Source: JBNKDD01 sp050288085 (GTDB lineage Bacteria; Chloroflexota; Anaerolineae; Aggregatilineales; UBA3940). Taken from it: a stretch of 30,535 nt of DNA. The stretch lies in contig JBNKDD010000038.1 of the NCBI GenBank assembly GCA_050288085.1, forward strand, positions 1-30,535. Direction: 5' to 3'. Positions 24,281 to 30,535 of the stretch are shown piece after piece. How positions within the stretch are numbered: the stretch's first letter is position 1; every line of letters starts with the position of its first letter. Made by a program: the position numbers and the translations under genes. The notes below the pieces were generated by a model, which made no database searches, was not told the DNA's origin, and was given only the letters and a program-made list of their open reading frames with translations.

Positions 24281-24820
24281 TTACTGTTGTGACTCGATTT
24301 GCTCCTCGTGCTGATCGACCTGAAGCTCAAGGAAGTACGCATAATCGGCGATGGCGGCAGCCTGTTGGCCCTGGGCTTCGGCGATTTTCGCCCGGACATA
24401 ATAAGCGGGCGCGTACTTCTTTTTCTTCTTGATGGACTTCTGCACGTCTTCGAGGGCGGCTTTGTGATCGCCCTGGGCTAACAGTAGTTCGGCCCGGTGG
24501 ATCAGGGCGGCGGGACTGTTACGGCTCAATTTGACGGCCCGGTTGGCGTTGGCGAGGGCTTTTTGTTCATCGCCCGCCGCGGTGCGTTTATTCGACCGCC
24601 GGATGAAGAACTTCGCGATCAGCGGCAGGATCACCAGGGCGGCCAGCACATATAACCCGCCGGGGATGGCAATCGCTACCACAATCGTCGTGATCACCCG
24701 CCACCAGGATTTACCCGCCAGCGGCGATCCCATCCCGTCGCCGGAGGAGTCATCCCCCTGGAGGAACTCTAACGCTTTATTGCCGTTTTGCTTGAACAAC
24801 CCGTCAGGCTTCTTTTTCAT
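24281..24820 (-). CDS. Membrane-anchored TPR protein
   Basis: The 179-residue protein has a short cytoplasmic N-terminus and a long hydrophobic segment (about residues 39-72, WWRVITTIVVAIAIPGGLYVLAALVILPLIAKFF) that could cross once or twice. About two and a half tetratricopeptide repeats follow: DEQKALANANRAVKLSRNSP, AALIHRAELLLAQGDHKAAL and APAYYVRAKIAEAQGQQAAA. The C-terminus is Gln/Glu-rich. TPR modules bind partner proteins; the partner is unknown. The ATG at 24820 was preferred over an in-frame GTG at 24853, because the extra residues would be encoded by the palindromic repeat at 24846-24869. It precedes the peroxiredoxin gene by 36 bp, so the two are probably co-transcribed with the glycosyltransferase. 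Confidence 0.8.
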   Translation of the reverse strand: MKKKPDGLFKQNGNKALEFLQGDDSSGDGMGSPLAGKSWWRVITTIVVAIAIPGGLYVLAALVILPLIAKFFIRRSNKRTAAGDEQKALANANRAVKLSRNSPAALIHRAELLLAQGDHKAALEDVQKSIKKKKKYAPAYYVRAKIAEAQGQQAAAIADYAYFLELQVDQHEEQIESQQ

Positions 24821-24845
24821 GGTGAAATGGGTTTTGTGTTTAGGT

Positions 24846-24869
24846 AGGGACACGGCATGCCGTGTCCCT
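24846..24869. repeat. Perfect 24-bp palindrome centred on GCATGC
   Basis: AGGGACACGGCA directly abuts its complement TGCCGTGTCCCT. It is related in layout to the palindrome at 19528-19547. It lies between the YHS and TPR genes and is preceded by TAGGT. It is probably a dispersed REP-like repeat. Confidence 0.78.
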
Positions 24870-24889
24870 GATCTGAATTGATTGAACTA

Positions 24890-25084
24890 CTATCCTTCCG
24901 GCGTCGGATCAACGCCGGGGTGATCCTCGGCAAAGTTTTCCAGGTGATACTCAGGCGATTTATCAAATGCGCCCTTGCAGCCATCACAGCAGAAATAGTA
25001 GGTTTTACCATTATATTCTGACTGAGATGCCCATTTACCCTTTTCAGTGGACATGCCGCAAACCACGTCATAGACGGTTGTCAT
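24890..25084 (-). CDS. YHS-domain mini-protein
   Basis: The 64-residue protein is a single YHS domain. It contains the VCGMSTEKGK opening, the SEYNGKTYYFCCDGCKGAF core and the DKSPEYHLENF end. The cysteines at positions 9, 32, 33 and 36 (CGM and CCDGC) are the usual metal-binding set of these domains, which also occur fused to copper ATPases and other metal enzymes. It probably binds a soft or divalent metal ion in the cytoplasm. GGAGG lies 9 nt before the ATG at 25084. It stands at the head of the minus-strand run leading to the TPR and peroxiredoxin genes, though the palindrome between them may separate transcripts. Confidence 0.88.
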   Translation of the reverse strand: MTTVYDVVCGMSTEKGKWASQSEYNGKTYYFCCDGCKGAFDKSPEYHLENFAEDHPGVDPTPEG

Positions 25085-25151
25085 GATATTTTTCCCTCCG
25101 TGGGATATGTCGTGAGTTTGATTATGAGCCTGTTTGAAAATGCAGACTTAA

Positions 25152-25178
25152 AATCAATATCCTTTATGAATATTGATT
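25152..25178. promoter_or_regulatory. AT-rich inverted repeat upstream of the YHS gene
   Basis: AATCAATAT (25152-25160) and ATATTGATT (25170-25178) are perfect 9-bp complements separated by 9 bp. A further TATTGAT copy follows directly (25180-25186). The repeat lies 68 bp upstream of the YHS start codon, where a repressor operator would be expected. No T-run suggests a terminator. Confidence 0.45.
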
Positions 25179-25256
25179 ATATTGATCGGCATAGGGCTGT
25201 GCCAGCCAGAATCGTAAGCGGCTGCCGGTAACAGGGAGGCCAGGCCGGAAGGATGG

Positions 25257-26585
25257 TTATCCCGGTGATTGTTGTATTTCCGCCGTACCCTCTCTCGCCG
25301 GTGGTGACATCAACGCTCCAAGTGTAGCCAGCGCAATCACAAATGCAAGGTAACTATCAAACAAGCGCCGGGAGAAGAATCCAACGACAAACACCCAGAT
25401 GGCATAGTAAATAACCGCCACTGAAAGTTGATTGTGTCGCCACTGCCGGACAAGCAGTATACCCAACACCGGGAATCCGATCAGCATTTGGATCAATCCA
25501 TGTGAGAACGGATCAGTCGCCGAGTCAACGATCCCCAGTTCGGGCAGCACCATACTAAACCCGAATCCGGACATCGGTGGGCTGTGTTCAGTACTTCCGC
25601 CTAAATAGGAGAAGGTATCTTCCCAGAAGGCAGCCGGACTCCAGATAAACCAGGGGAGCACCACCAGCCCAAAAATAAGGCAGAGCAGGAGAAATGGGGT
25701 TGAGGCACGCTTGAGCTTTTGTTTCAGTGTGCCTTCACCGCCGATATAAACAAAGAAAAAGGGAACGAAAAACCAGGCTAACTGTTTGGTCGTACAGGCC
25801 AATCCAAGCATGATAGCTGTCGCTATCGTCCGGTCGCGGTGCAGTAGATAGATCGCCAGCACCACCCAGAACAACACCAGGATATCGTTTCGCCCTTCGA
25901 TGAAGGAGGGGACAAATATAGGATTCAGGCCCATGATAAGCAGCCAGGTCAATTGTTTGTCCGGGTCGTGAATTAATCGCTGCCCCAGAAGGAGCACAAC
26001 AGCCAGGGCTGTCATAAAGAGCAGGCGGTGATCAAACCATCCGAAGAGCGCTTCACCCAATACCTGGAAAGGCAGGGGAAAGATAAACATGAACGGCATA
26101 TAGGTGTAATGGAACATAGCCGGGTTGACGCTCATATCGGAGTAGGGGATCGGCCAGAGCTCCAACAGCGTGCCGAAATAGTCCTCAATGTAAGGGTTCT
26201 TTCCATCAAGTACAAACTGGACTGCGGCCTCGCTTTGAAGCAGGCTGTCATGCGAGAAGCTGTGTGGAGCTTCCGCCGTGACATGCCAGAAGATCATCAA
26301 GATGGTGGGTAGGATGGTGATCAGGCCGATGGCAAGCATCACCAACGCCCATTTGGTCAGCCGGTTTCGCCTCTGTTTTTGTTCAGTCTGAGGATTCGCC
26401 AGGTCAACCGCCCAGAAGGCCCCAACGACCAGAAAGGCCGCAATCGTGACAATCGCCGAATCGGGGACCAGTTGTACGGCAATGTTGGTGAAACGCAGCG
26501 AGGCATGGCAGCCAACCAGGATGGCAAACAGGATGGCCTGATCGGACAGTACGCCCGAACGATTAGATAGAGTTTTCATGGTCAT
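25257..26585 (-). CDS. Polytopic membrane protein, GT-C glycosyltransferase-like
   Basis: This 442-residue protein has about ten to twelve membrane helices. It resembles GT-C fold mannosyl- or glucosyltransferases that use polyprenyl-phosphate sugars. An acidic loop after the early helices contains HDSLLQSEAAVQFVLDGKNPYIEDYFGT, and the G-K-N-P-Y motif with nearby Asp/Glu residues is characteristic of this class. Later phrases, NPIFVPSFIEGRNDILVLFW and TKQLAWFFVPFF, also fit. The specific sugar and acceptor cannot be named. The ATG at 26585 has AGGAG (minus strand 26599-26595) at 9 nt; a second ATG at 26579 is possible. It follows the thioesterase gene by 20 bp on the same strand, so the pair is probably co-transcribed. 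Confidence 0.8.
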   Translation of the reverse strand: MTMKTLSNRSGVLSDQAILFAILVGCHASLRFTNIAVQLVPDSAIVTIAAFLVVGAFWAVDLANPQTEQKQRRNRLTKWALVMLAIGLITILPTILMIFWHVTAEAPHSFSHDSLLQSEAAVQFVLDGKNPYIEDYFGTLLELWPIPYSDMSVNPAMFHYTYMPFMFIFPLPFQVLGEALFGWFDHRLLFMTALAVVLLLGQRLIHDPDKQLTWLLIMGLNPIFVPSFIEGRNDILVLFWVVLAIYLLHRDRTIATAIMLGLACTTKQLAWFFVPFFFVYIGGEGTLKQKLKRASTPFLLLCLIFGLVVLPWFIWSPAAFWEDTFSYLGGSTEHSPPMSGFGFSMVLPELGIVDSATDPFSHGLIQMLIGFPVLGILLVRQWRHNQLSVAVIYYAIWVFVVGFFSRRLFDSYLAFVIALATLGALMSPPAREGTAEIQQSPG

Positions 26586-26605
26586 ATGAAATTTCTCCTG
26601 GGTTA

Positions 26606-27040
26606 TCAGGTCAGGCCGGGTTCATAGCTAACCATTTTCACCCGCCAGGTATCAGGGATCAGAATCGATTGTTTGGTCTGATAATCATAGGCCACCTGGG
26701 TGCTGCTGCCAACGGCAGCCAGGGCGTCGTCCCGTTCGCGGATCAGGGCGTAGGCCATATCGAAGCTTTTCTTCCCCAACCGGGATACACGGACGCACAC
26801 CCTCACCCCATCACCATAACCCAGCGGCAGCTTGAAATCACACGAGGTGCGGGCCAGGATAAAACTCATCGTCTGCCACTGCCCATCCCAGCCGACCACA
26901 TCGGCGAAATACTCGACGCGGGCCGTTTCCATATAGGTAAAGTATCTGACGTTGTTCACATGCCCCAGCACATCCACGTCGGCGTAGCGAATGTCTATAT
27001 GATGCGTGTATCGGAACAGCTCTTGAAGGTTCATATTCAT
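26606..27040 (-). CDS. Hotdog-fold acyl-CoA thioesterase (4-hydroxybenzoyl-CoA thioesterase/YbgC type)
   Basis: The 144-residue protein has the conserved motif DIRYADVDVLGHVNNVRYFTYMETARVEYF, in which an Asp before GHVNN is the catalytic residue of this group. The remaining hotdog strands follow (CDFKLPLGYGDGVRVCVRVSRLGKKSFDMAYAL). It hydrolyses acyl-CoA or related thioesters in the cytoplasm; the acyl group is unknown. The start at 27040 (MNMNLQ) has no clear ribosome binding site, and an internal ATG at residue 3 is possible. Upstream there are two direct copies of ATTGTATCA (27049-27057 and 27075-27083), each giving a TACAAT box on the minus strand. Confidence 0.9.
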   Translation of the reverse strand: MNMNLQELFRYTHHIDIRYADVDVLGHVNNVRYFTYMETARVEYFADVVGWDGQWQTMSFILARTSCDFKLPLGYGDGVRVCVRVSRLGKKSFDMAYALIRERDDALAAVGSSTQVAYDYQTKQSILIPDTWRVKMVSYEPGLT

Positions 27041-27102
27041 TCAATCGGATTGTATCAGTGGCCCAGCTACGGCTATTGTATCACGAACATTTGATTTAGC
27101 GG

Positions 27103-27130
27103 TTGCGACTTTATGTCGGTGTGTTACAAT
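27103..27130 (+). promoter_or_regulatory. Probable promoter of the GNAT-R3H-tmk operon
   Basis: TTGCGA (27103-27108) and TACAAT (27125-27130) are spaced by 16 bp and lie about 64 bp before the first start codon. Both boxes match well (four and five of six). The palindrome at 27148-27168 would fall in the untranslated leader. Confidence 0.5.
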
Positions 27131-27147
27131 CAGGAGTGAACCAGCTA

Positions 27148-27168
27148 CGCCGAGGGATTCCCTCGGCG
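27148..27168. repeat. 21-bp palindrome in the leader of the 27194 gene
   Basis: CGCCGAGGGA (27148-27157) and TCCCTCGGCG (27159-27168) are perfect complements around a single T. It stands between the predicted promoter and the start codon. It could act as an operator, an RNA hairpin in the leader, or a dispersed repeat. Confidence 0.7.
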
Positions 27169-27193
27169 CGATGCTGTATATAAAATTAGGTCA

Positions 27194-28126
27194 GTGAGAG
27201 GTCTTTTGGCAGAGATACGCCCTTTGCGTTGGTACGATCTATCATTTGCCTATCGGCTAGCCAGACAGGGTACCCACTTCACCACCGAAACCGACCCGGC
27301 AATGGGTAACCATCTGAGTTATGGATTCCTCTCCGGCTTAAAACGGTTTCAAACTTATGTGTTGCGAGAACCCAAAGCTGGAGGAGTGGGCCAGTTATAT
27401 TATCCAGGAGACGGGCGGCATGCCCACCTGTCTTATCTGGCCCCTGCGCAGACGCCTGATCAGGCCAATGAGCATCTCTGGCTGTGCCTCCTTGATGGGC
27501 TGACCCGAGTGGCCGGAGAGCGTGGGGCTGTCAATATCAGCGCTGAGGTTAATCGAGAGTCACCCGCAGTAGTTACGCTGCGGCGTGCGGATTTTGCCAT
27601 CTATGCCTATCAAGAGTTATGGGTGAGGCCACCGGCTCCGGTAGAGAAAACGGATATATCCCTGCGATCACTTCAAACGGTTAATGCACCGTCCGCATTG
27701 GCCTTATATAGTGTACTCACACCAGGGTTGATCAAGCAGGCCGAGAACCCACCAACTCAGGCTAACCGGTGTTATATAGCTGGTGACCAGGAGGGACTAT
27801 CGGCAGTTGTTGCGGTTTATCGAAGCGCACGCGGCAGTATGCTGCTTGAGGTTTACGTACGACCGGAGTCGCAGCACAAAACCCGGAACATTATCAACGC
27901 AGCCTTAGCTCAGGTCGGAGCCGGTTCACGCACTATCTACTACCGGCTGCGCCGTTACCTGGGCTGGCTGGATACCACTCTAGATGATCTGGGTTTTAGC
28001 CAGCTTGAAACACAGGCTTTTATGGTTCGGCACACGGCAGTCAGGGTGAAACAACTAACTCGCAAGGCCCTGCTGCCAAGAGAAGATGGGATGCCTATTG
28101 TCGCTTCGATTGATTCGATTGGGTAG
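27194..28126 (+). CDS. GNAT-like protein of unknown substrate
   Basis: The 310-residue protein resembles a tandem GNAT acetyltransferase fold. The N-terminal half starts with IRPLRWYDLSFAYRLA, a common opening of such domains. The second half contains SMLLEVYVRPESQHKTRNIINAALAQV, where the acetyl-CoA-binding loop would lie, but the classic Q/RxxGxG/A motif is not clear. Catalytic function is therefore uncertain. It contains no signal peptide. The GTG start at 27194 is weakly supported (AGG three bases upstream), and a TTG at 27206 preceded by GAGAGG is an alternative. It lies 26 bp upstream of the R3H ATPase and is probably co-transcribed with it. Confidence 0.7.
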   Translation: MRGLLAEIRPLRWYDLSFAYRLARQGTHFTTETDPAMGNHLSYGFLSGLKRFQTYVLREPKAGGVGQLYYPGDGRHAHLSYLAPAQTPDQANEHLWLCLLDGLTRVAGERGAVNISAEVNRESPAVVTLRRADFAIYAYQELWVRPPAPVEKTDISLRSLQTVNAPSALALYSVLTPGLIKQAENPPTQANRCYIAGDQEGLSAVVAVYRSARGSMLLEVYVRPESQHKTRNIINAALAQVGAGSRTIYYRLRRYLGWLDTTLDDLGFSQLETQAFMVRHTAVRVKQLTRKALLPREDGMPIVASIDSIG

Positions 28127-28152
28127 TTATATTTTTTAGTTGAAGAAATCAT

Positions 28153-29739
28153 ATGGAACATCGTATCACAGACGATCTAGATAGTCTGCTTGCTATACTG
28201 CCATCAGAAGTTGAGCAAGTCATCCGGCAGATTGACCGGAATGACGAACTGCTTGAGGTCATCTTTGACCTGGGGCGCATACCAACTGCCCGGTATCTTG
28301 ATGGAGAATATAACCTGCTGGATCGAGAAATTTCCCAGGTGGATATCGATCTGGTGGTTGCACAGGTAGGGGACTTTGATGCGGACAACCGGGCGGGCAT
28401 CGAACGTACCCTGCATCGCATTTCAGCGATTCGGAACCGGCGTGCCGAAGTCGTCGGTTTGACCTGCCGAGTGGGGCGGGCCGTATTTGGAACCATTGAC
28501 ATTATCAAAGACATCATCGAATCGGGAAAGAGCATCCTGATTCTGGGTAAACCGGGCGTCGGAAAGACGACCATGCTGCGCGAAGCAGCGCGTGTTCTGG
28601 CCGAGTCGAAGCGGGTGGTGATCGTCGATACCTCAAACGAGATCGGCGGGGATGGTGACATCCCCCATCCTGCTGTTGGCAAGTCGCGCCGGATGCAGGT
28701 CCCGACCCCTAACTTACAGCACGAAGTCATGATCGAGGCGGTTGAAAATCACAACCCCGAAGTGATCGTCATTGACGAGATCGGGCGCGAGTTAGAGGCT
28801 CTGGCCGCTCGCACCATCGCCGAGCGCGGTGTCCAATTGATTGGAACGGCGCATGGTATCACGCTGGATAACCTGCTGCTCAACCCGACGCTGTCTGACC
28901 TGGTGGGTGGTATTGAGAGCGTGACGCTTTCCGATGACGAGGCCAAGCGGCGCGGGACTCAGAAGACGGTATTGGAGCGGCGATCACCGCCGACCTTCCA
29001 TGTTCTGGTTGAACTGCAAGATCGCAATTCGCTGATCGTTCAGCCTGACGTGGCATTGGCGGTTGATATGCTGCTGCGTGGCCGTCCGATGAGGCCGGAA
29101 GCCCGCCGCCGGGAGTCGGATGGAAAGATCACCATCGAGACGCCACCGTCCGCACCTCGTGAGCGCGGAAACAATGGGCGGCAGCACAGCCCTCGCAGCA
29201 ATGCCCAACCGTCATTTGAATCGGAAGAGCCGCCGCCCCGTCGTGGACAGGAGCCGACTGTTAAACGGGCTGGTAAGTTACAGACGATTAGCATCTGCCC
29301 TTATGGGATCGCCCGCAACCGCCTGATCGAATCGGCGCGGCGGTTGAAGCTGCCGTTGAAGGTTGTCGATTCGCTGGAAGAGGCCGACGTGCTGTTGACC
29401 CTGAAGAACTTCTACCGGCGGCGACCGCGTTTGATCGTTGATGCTGAACAAGCCGGTATCTCGATCTACGTGCTGCGGGCCAACACCGTCACGCAGATGG
29501 AGGACTTCCTGATCGACCTGTACGACCTGGCATTGGACGGCGACCACGATCTGGAACGTGCCCTGCGCGAAGTGCAGGAAGGTGTCCAGGCCGTGCTGAA
29601 CGGCGCGCCCTCGGTTGATCTCTCGCCGCAGAAATCCCATGTGCGCCGCCAGCAGCATGAGGCTGTCCGGCAGGCCAACTTGCAATCACATAGCTATGGC
29701 AAAGAGCCAGAGCGGTACATCCGCATTTACCGCAACTGA
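28153..29739 (+). CDS. R3H-domain AAA ATPase (SpoIIIAA/Ycf45-like)
   Basis: The 528-residue protein has an N-terminal helical region and an AAA ATPase related to SpoIIIAA and plastid Ycf45. Walker A is GKPGVGKTT at 132-140 and Walker B VIVIDEIGRE at 204-213, followed by a GTAHGITL sensor strand. A disordered, Arg/Pro/Ser-rich linker spans about 330-370. A second small domain follows (TISICPYGIARNRLIESARRL to DADVLL-like EEADVLLTLK). The C-terminus is an R3H single-strand nucleic-acid-binding motif (RRQQHEAVRQANLQSHSYGKEPERYIRI). The biochemical role is not settled; binding of RNA or single-stranded DNA driven by ATP is the natural reading. Only one base separates it from tmk, indicating tight coupling. 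Confidence 0.93.
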   Translation: MEHRITDDLDSLLAILPSEVEQVIRQIDRNDELLEVIFDLGRIPTARYLDGEYNLLDREISQVDIDLVVAQVGDFDADNRAGIERTLHRISAIRNRRAEVVGLTCRVGRAVFGTIDIIKDIIESGKSILILGKPGVGKTTMLREAARVLAESKRVVIVDTSNEIGGDGDIPHPAVGKSRRMQVPTPNLQHEVMIEAVENHNPEVIVIDEIGRELEALAARTIAERGVQLIGTAHGITLDNLLLNPTLSDLVGGIESVTLSDDEAKRRGTQKTVLERRSPPTFHVLVELQDRNSLIVQPDVALAVDMLLRGRPMRPEARRRESDGKITIETPPSAPRERGNNGRQHSPRSNAQPSFESEEPPPRRGQEPTVKRAGKLQTISICPYGIARNRLIESARRLKLPLKVVDSLEEADVLLTLKNFYRRRPRLIVDAEQAGISIYVLRANTVTQMEDFLIDLYDLALDGDHDLERALREVQEGVQAVLNGAPSVDLSPQKSHVRRQQHEAVRQANLQSHSYGKEPERYIRIYRN

Positions 29740-29740
29740 G

Positions 29741-30358
29741 ATGTTCATCAGCTTCGAAGGGCCTGACGGTTGTGGGAAGACCACACAAATAACCCTGTTG
29801 GGTGAATACCTGACCCGGCAGGGTTATTCGATTCGCCAGACCCGCGAACCGGGTGGAACGGCCATCGGGGAGCAAATCCGGGAGGTGGTGCACAGCACCG
29901 ATAATCAGGAGATGGCCCCCTGTGCCGAAATCCTGTTGTATTCGGCCTCGCGGGCCCAACTGGTTGCCCAGGTGATCCGACCTGCCTTGGAAGCCGGTCA
30001 GATCGTCCTGACCGACCGCTTCTTTGACAGCACTTTTGCCTATCAGGGCTATGGACACAATCTCGACCTGGAGGCGCTGCGCCAGATCACGACCTTTGCG
30101 ACCGGTGGCTTATGTCCCGATCTGACTGTTTATATCGATATCAAGCCGGAGGTTGGGCTGGAACGTCGGTTAAAGGGCAAAGACCTGGAATGGAACCGGC
30201 TCGACGCCCAGAGCCTGGAATTTCACCGCCGTGTCTACGAGGGTTACCAACGCCTGATCGAATCGGAGCCGGATCGCTGGCTGGTTGTAGACGGCAACCG
30301 CCCGGTTGAGGAAGTCCAGGCGGATGTCCAGGCGGTGGTTACGCAGCGGCTTAAATGA
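29741..30358 (+). CDS. tmk: Thymidylate kinase (dTMP kinase)
   Basis: The 205-residue protein phosphorylates dTMP to dTDP with ATP in the dTTP pathway. The P-loop is FEGPDGCGKTTQ near the N-terminus. The substrate-binding segment is TREPGGTAIGEQIRE, the DR(Y/F) motif is LTDRFFDSTFAYQGYG, and the lid region is RRLKGKDLEWNRLD. These are all typical of bacterial Tmk. The start at 29741 lies one base after the R3H ATPase stop, where translational coupling replaces a Shine-Dalgarno sequence. An in-frame start at 29615 would lie inside the upstream gene and add 42 residues before the first beta strand, so it was rejected. Length is normal. Confidence 0.96.
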   Translation: MFISFEGPDGCGKTTQITLLGEYLTRQGYSIRQTREPGGTAIGEQIREVVHSTDNQEMAPCAEILLYSASRAQLVAQVIRPALEAGQIVLTDRFFDSTFAYQGYGHNLDLEALRQITTFATGGLCPDLTVYIDIKPEVGLERRLKGKDLEWNRLDAQSLEFHRRVYEGYQRLIESEPDRWLVVDGNRPVEEVQADVQAVVTQRLK

Positions 30359-30375
30359 TGATGAACGTTTGGGGG

Positions 30376-30394
30376 CGGGACATATCTCGTCCCG
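30376..30394. repeat. Hairpin downstream of tmk
   Basis: CGGGAC (30376-30381) and GTCCCG (30389-30394) are perfect complements around a 7-nt loop and are followed by TTCTTG. It begins 17 bp after the tmk stop codon and may be a weak terminator. Confidence 0.5.
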
Positions 30395-30437
30395 TTCTTG
30401 TCATGAAATGCTTTTTGGGTGTTTGTCCAGCAGCATC

Positions 30438-30459
30438 GCATGAGGATCAATCCTCATGC
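30438..30459. repeat. GCATGAGGAT palindrome near the right edge
   Basis: GCATGAGGAT (30438-30447) and ATCCTCATGC (30450-30459) are perfect 10-bp complements separated by CA. There is no T-run. It probably represents another dispersed palindromic repeat. The rest of the sequence to 30535 shows no gene that I can support. Confidence 0.65.
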
Positions 30460-30535
30460 TAATGGATAAATCAAAATGAACTCGCATAATGATTCAAGGG
30501 GAGAGGCGAGTACTTCTCCATGAAATTGGTCTCAA

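Overview
The window (about 55% GC by eye) looks like chromosomal DNA of a free-living bacterium, most probably a member of the Chloroflexota (Anaerolineae-like). This rests on gene content: an R3H-domain AAA ATPase directly upstream of tmk, a SpoIIAA/STAS-like orphan protein, a YHS mini-protein, a beta-helix surface protein with an LPSTG tail, and abundant GC-rich palindromic repeats. No rRNA, tRNA or CRISPR array was seen, so the placement is an inference.

Layout. 1-3.1 kb: the start of a membrane-anchored protein that runs off the left edge, then a two-gene molybdenum hydroxylase (2Fe-2S subunit plus a Tat-exported, unusually short Moco subunit) closed by a terminator. 3.1-3.8 kb: a MazE/MazF toxin-antitoxin pair with an inverted-repeat operator. 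3.9-9.2 kb: a galactitol-type PTS on the minus strand (IIA, IIB, IIC, then an unknown membrane protein), divergent from a SorC-family regulator that is followed by a HAD phosphatase and SurE (to 10.0 kb). 10.0-10.7 kb: an intact IS200-type insertion sequence. 10.8-13.1 kb: a Gfo/Idh/MocA oxidoreductase overlapping an unrecognised 441-residue protein. 13.1-16.0 kb: a nested palindromic element, then clpB with a strong terminator.

16.1-22.4 kb: a DUF6326-like membrane protein, a large beta-helix surface protein, a Fur-family regulator divergent from a CDF zinc exporter, a STAS-like protein, and a lectin-fold protein with a Gly/Cys tail. 22.4-25.1 kb, minus strand: a YHS protein, a TPR membrane protein, a peroxiredoxin-like gene interrupted by one in-frame TGA, and a GT1 glycosyltransferase. 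25.2-27.0 kb: a GT-C-type membrane protein and a hotdog thioesterase. 27.1-30.4 kb, plus strand: a GNAT-like protein, the R3H ATPase and thymidylate kinase.

The most exciting item is the peroxiredoxin-like gene at 23768-24244. Its only stop before the natural end is a TGA exactly where homologues have the first Cys of a CPxC motif (U-P-Y-C), and a 6-bp stem with an AGUU loop starts 19 nt after that TGA. This matches the bacterial selenocysteine-insertion pattern, so the gene very probably encodes a selenoprotein that standard gene callers would truncate to its last 108 residues. Other points of interest are the shortened Moco subunit, the repetitive charged tail on PTS IIB, shared TTCACA/TGTGAA palindromes around the PTS locus, and several families of perfect palindromes.
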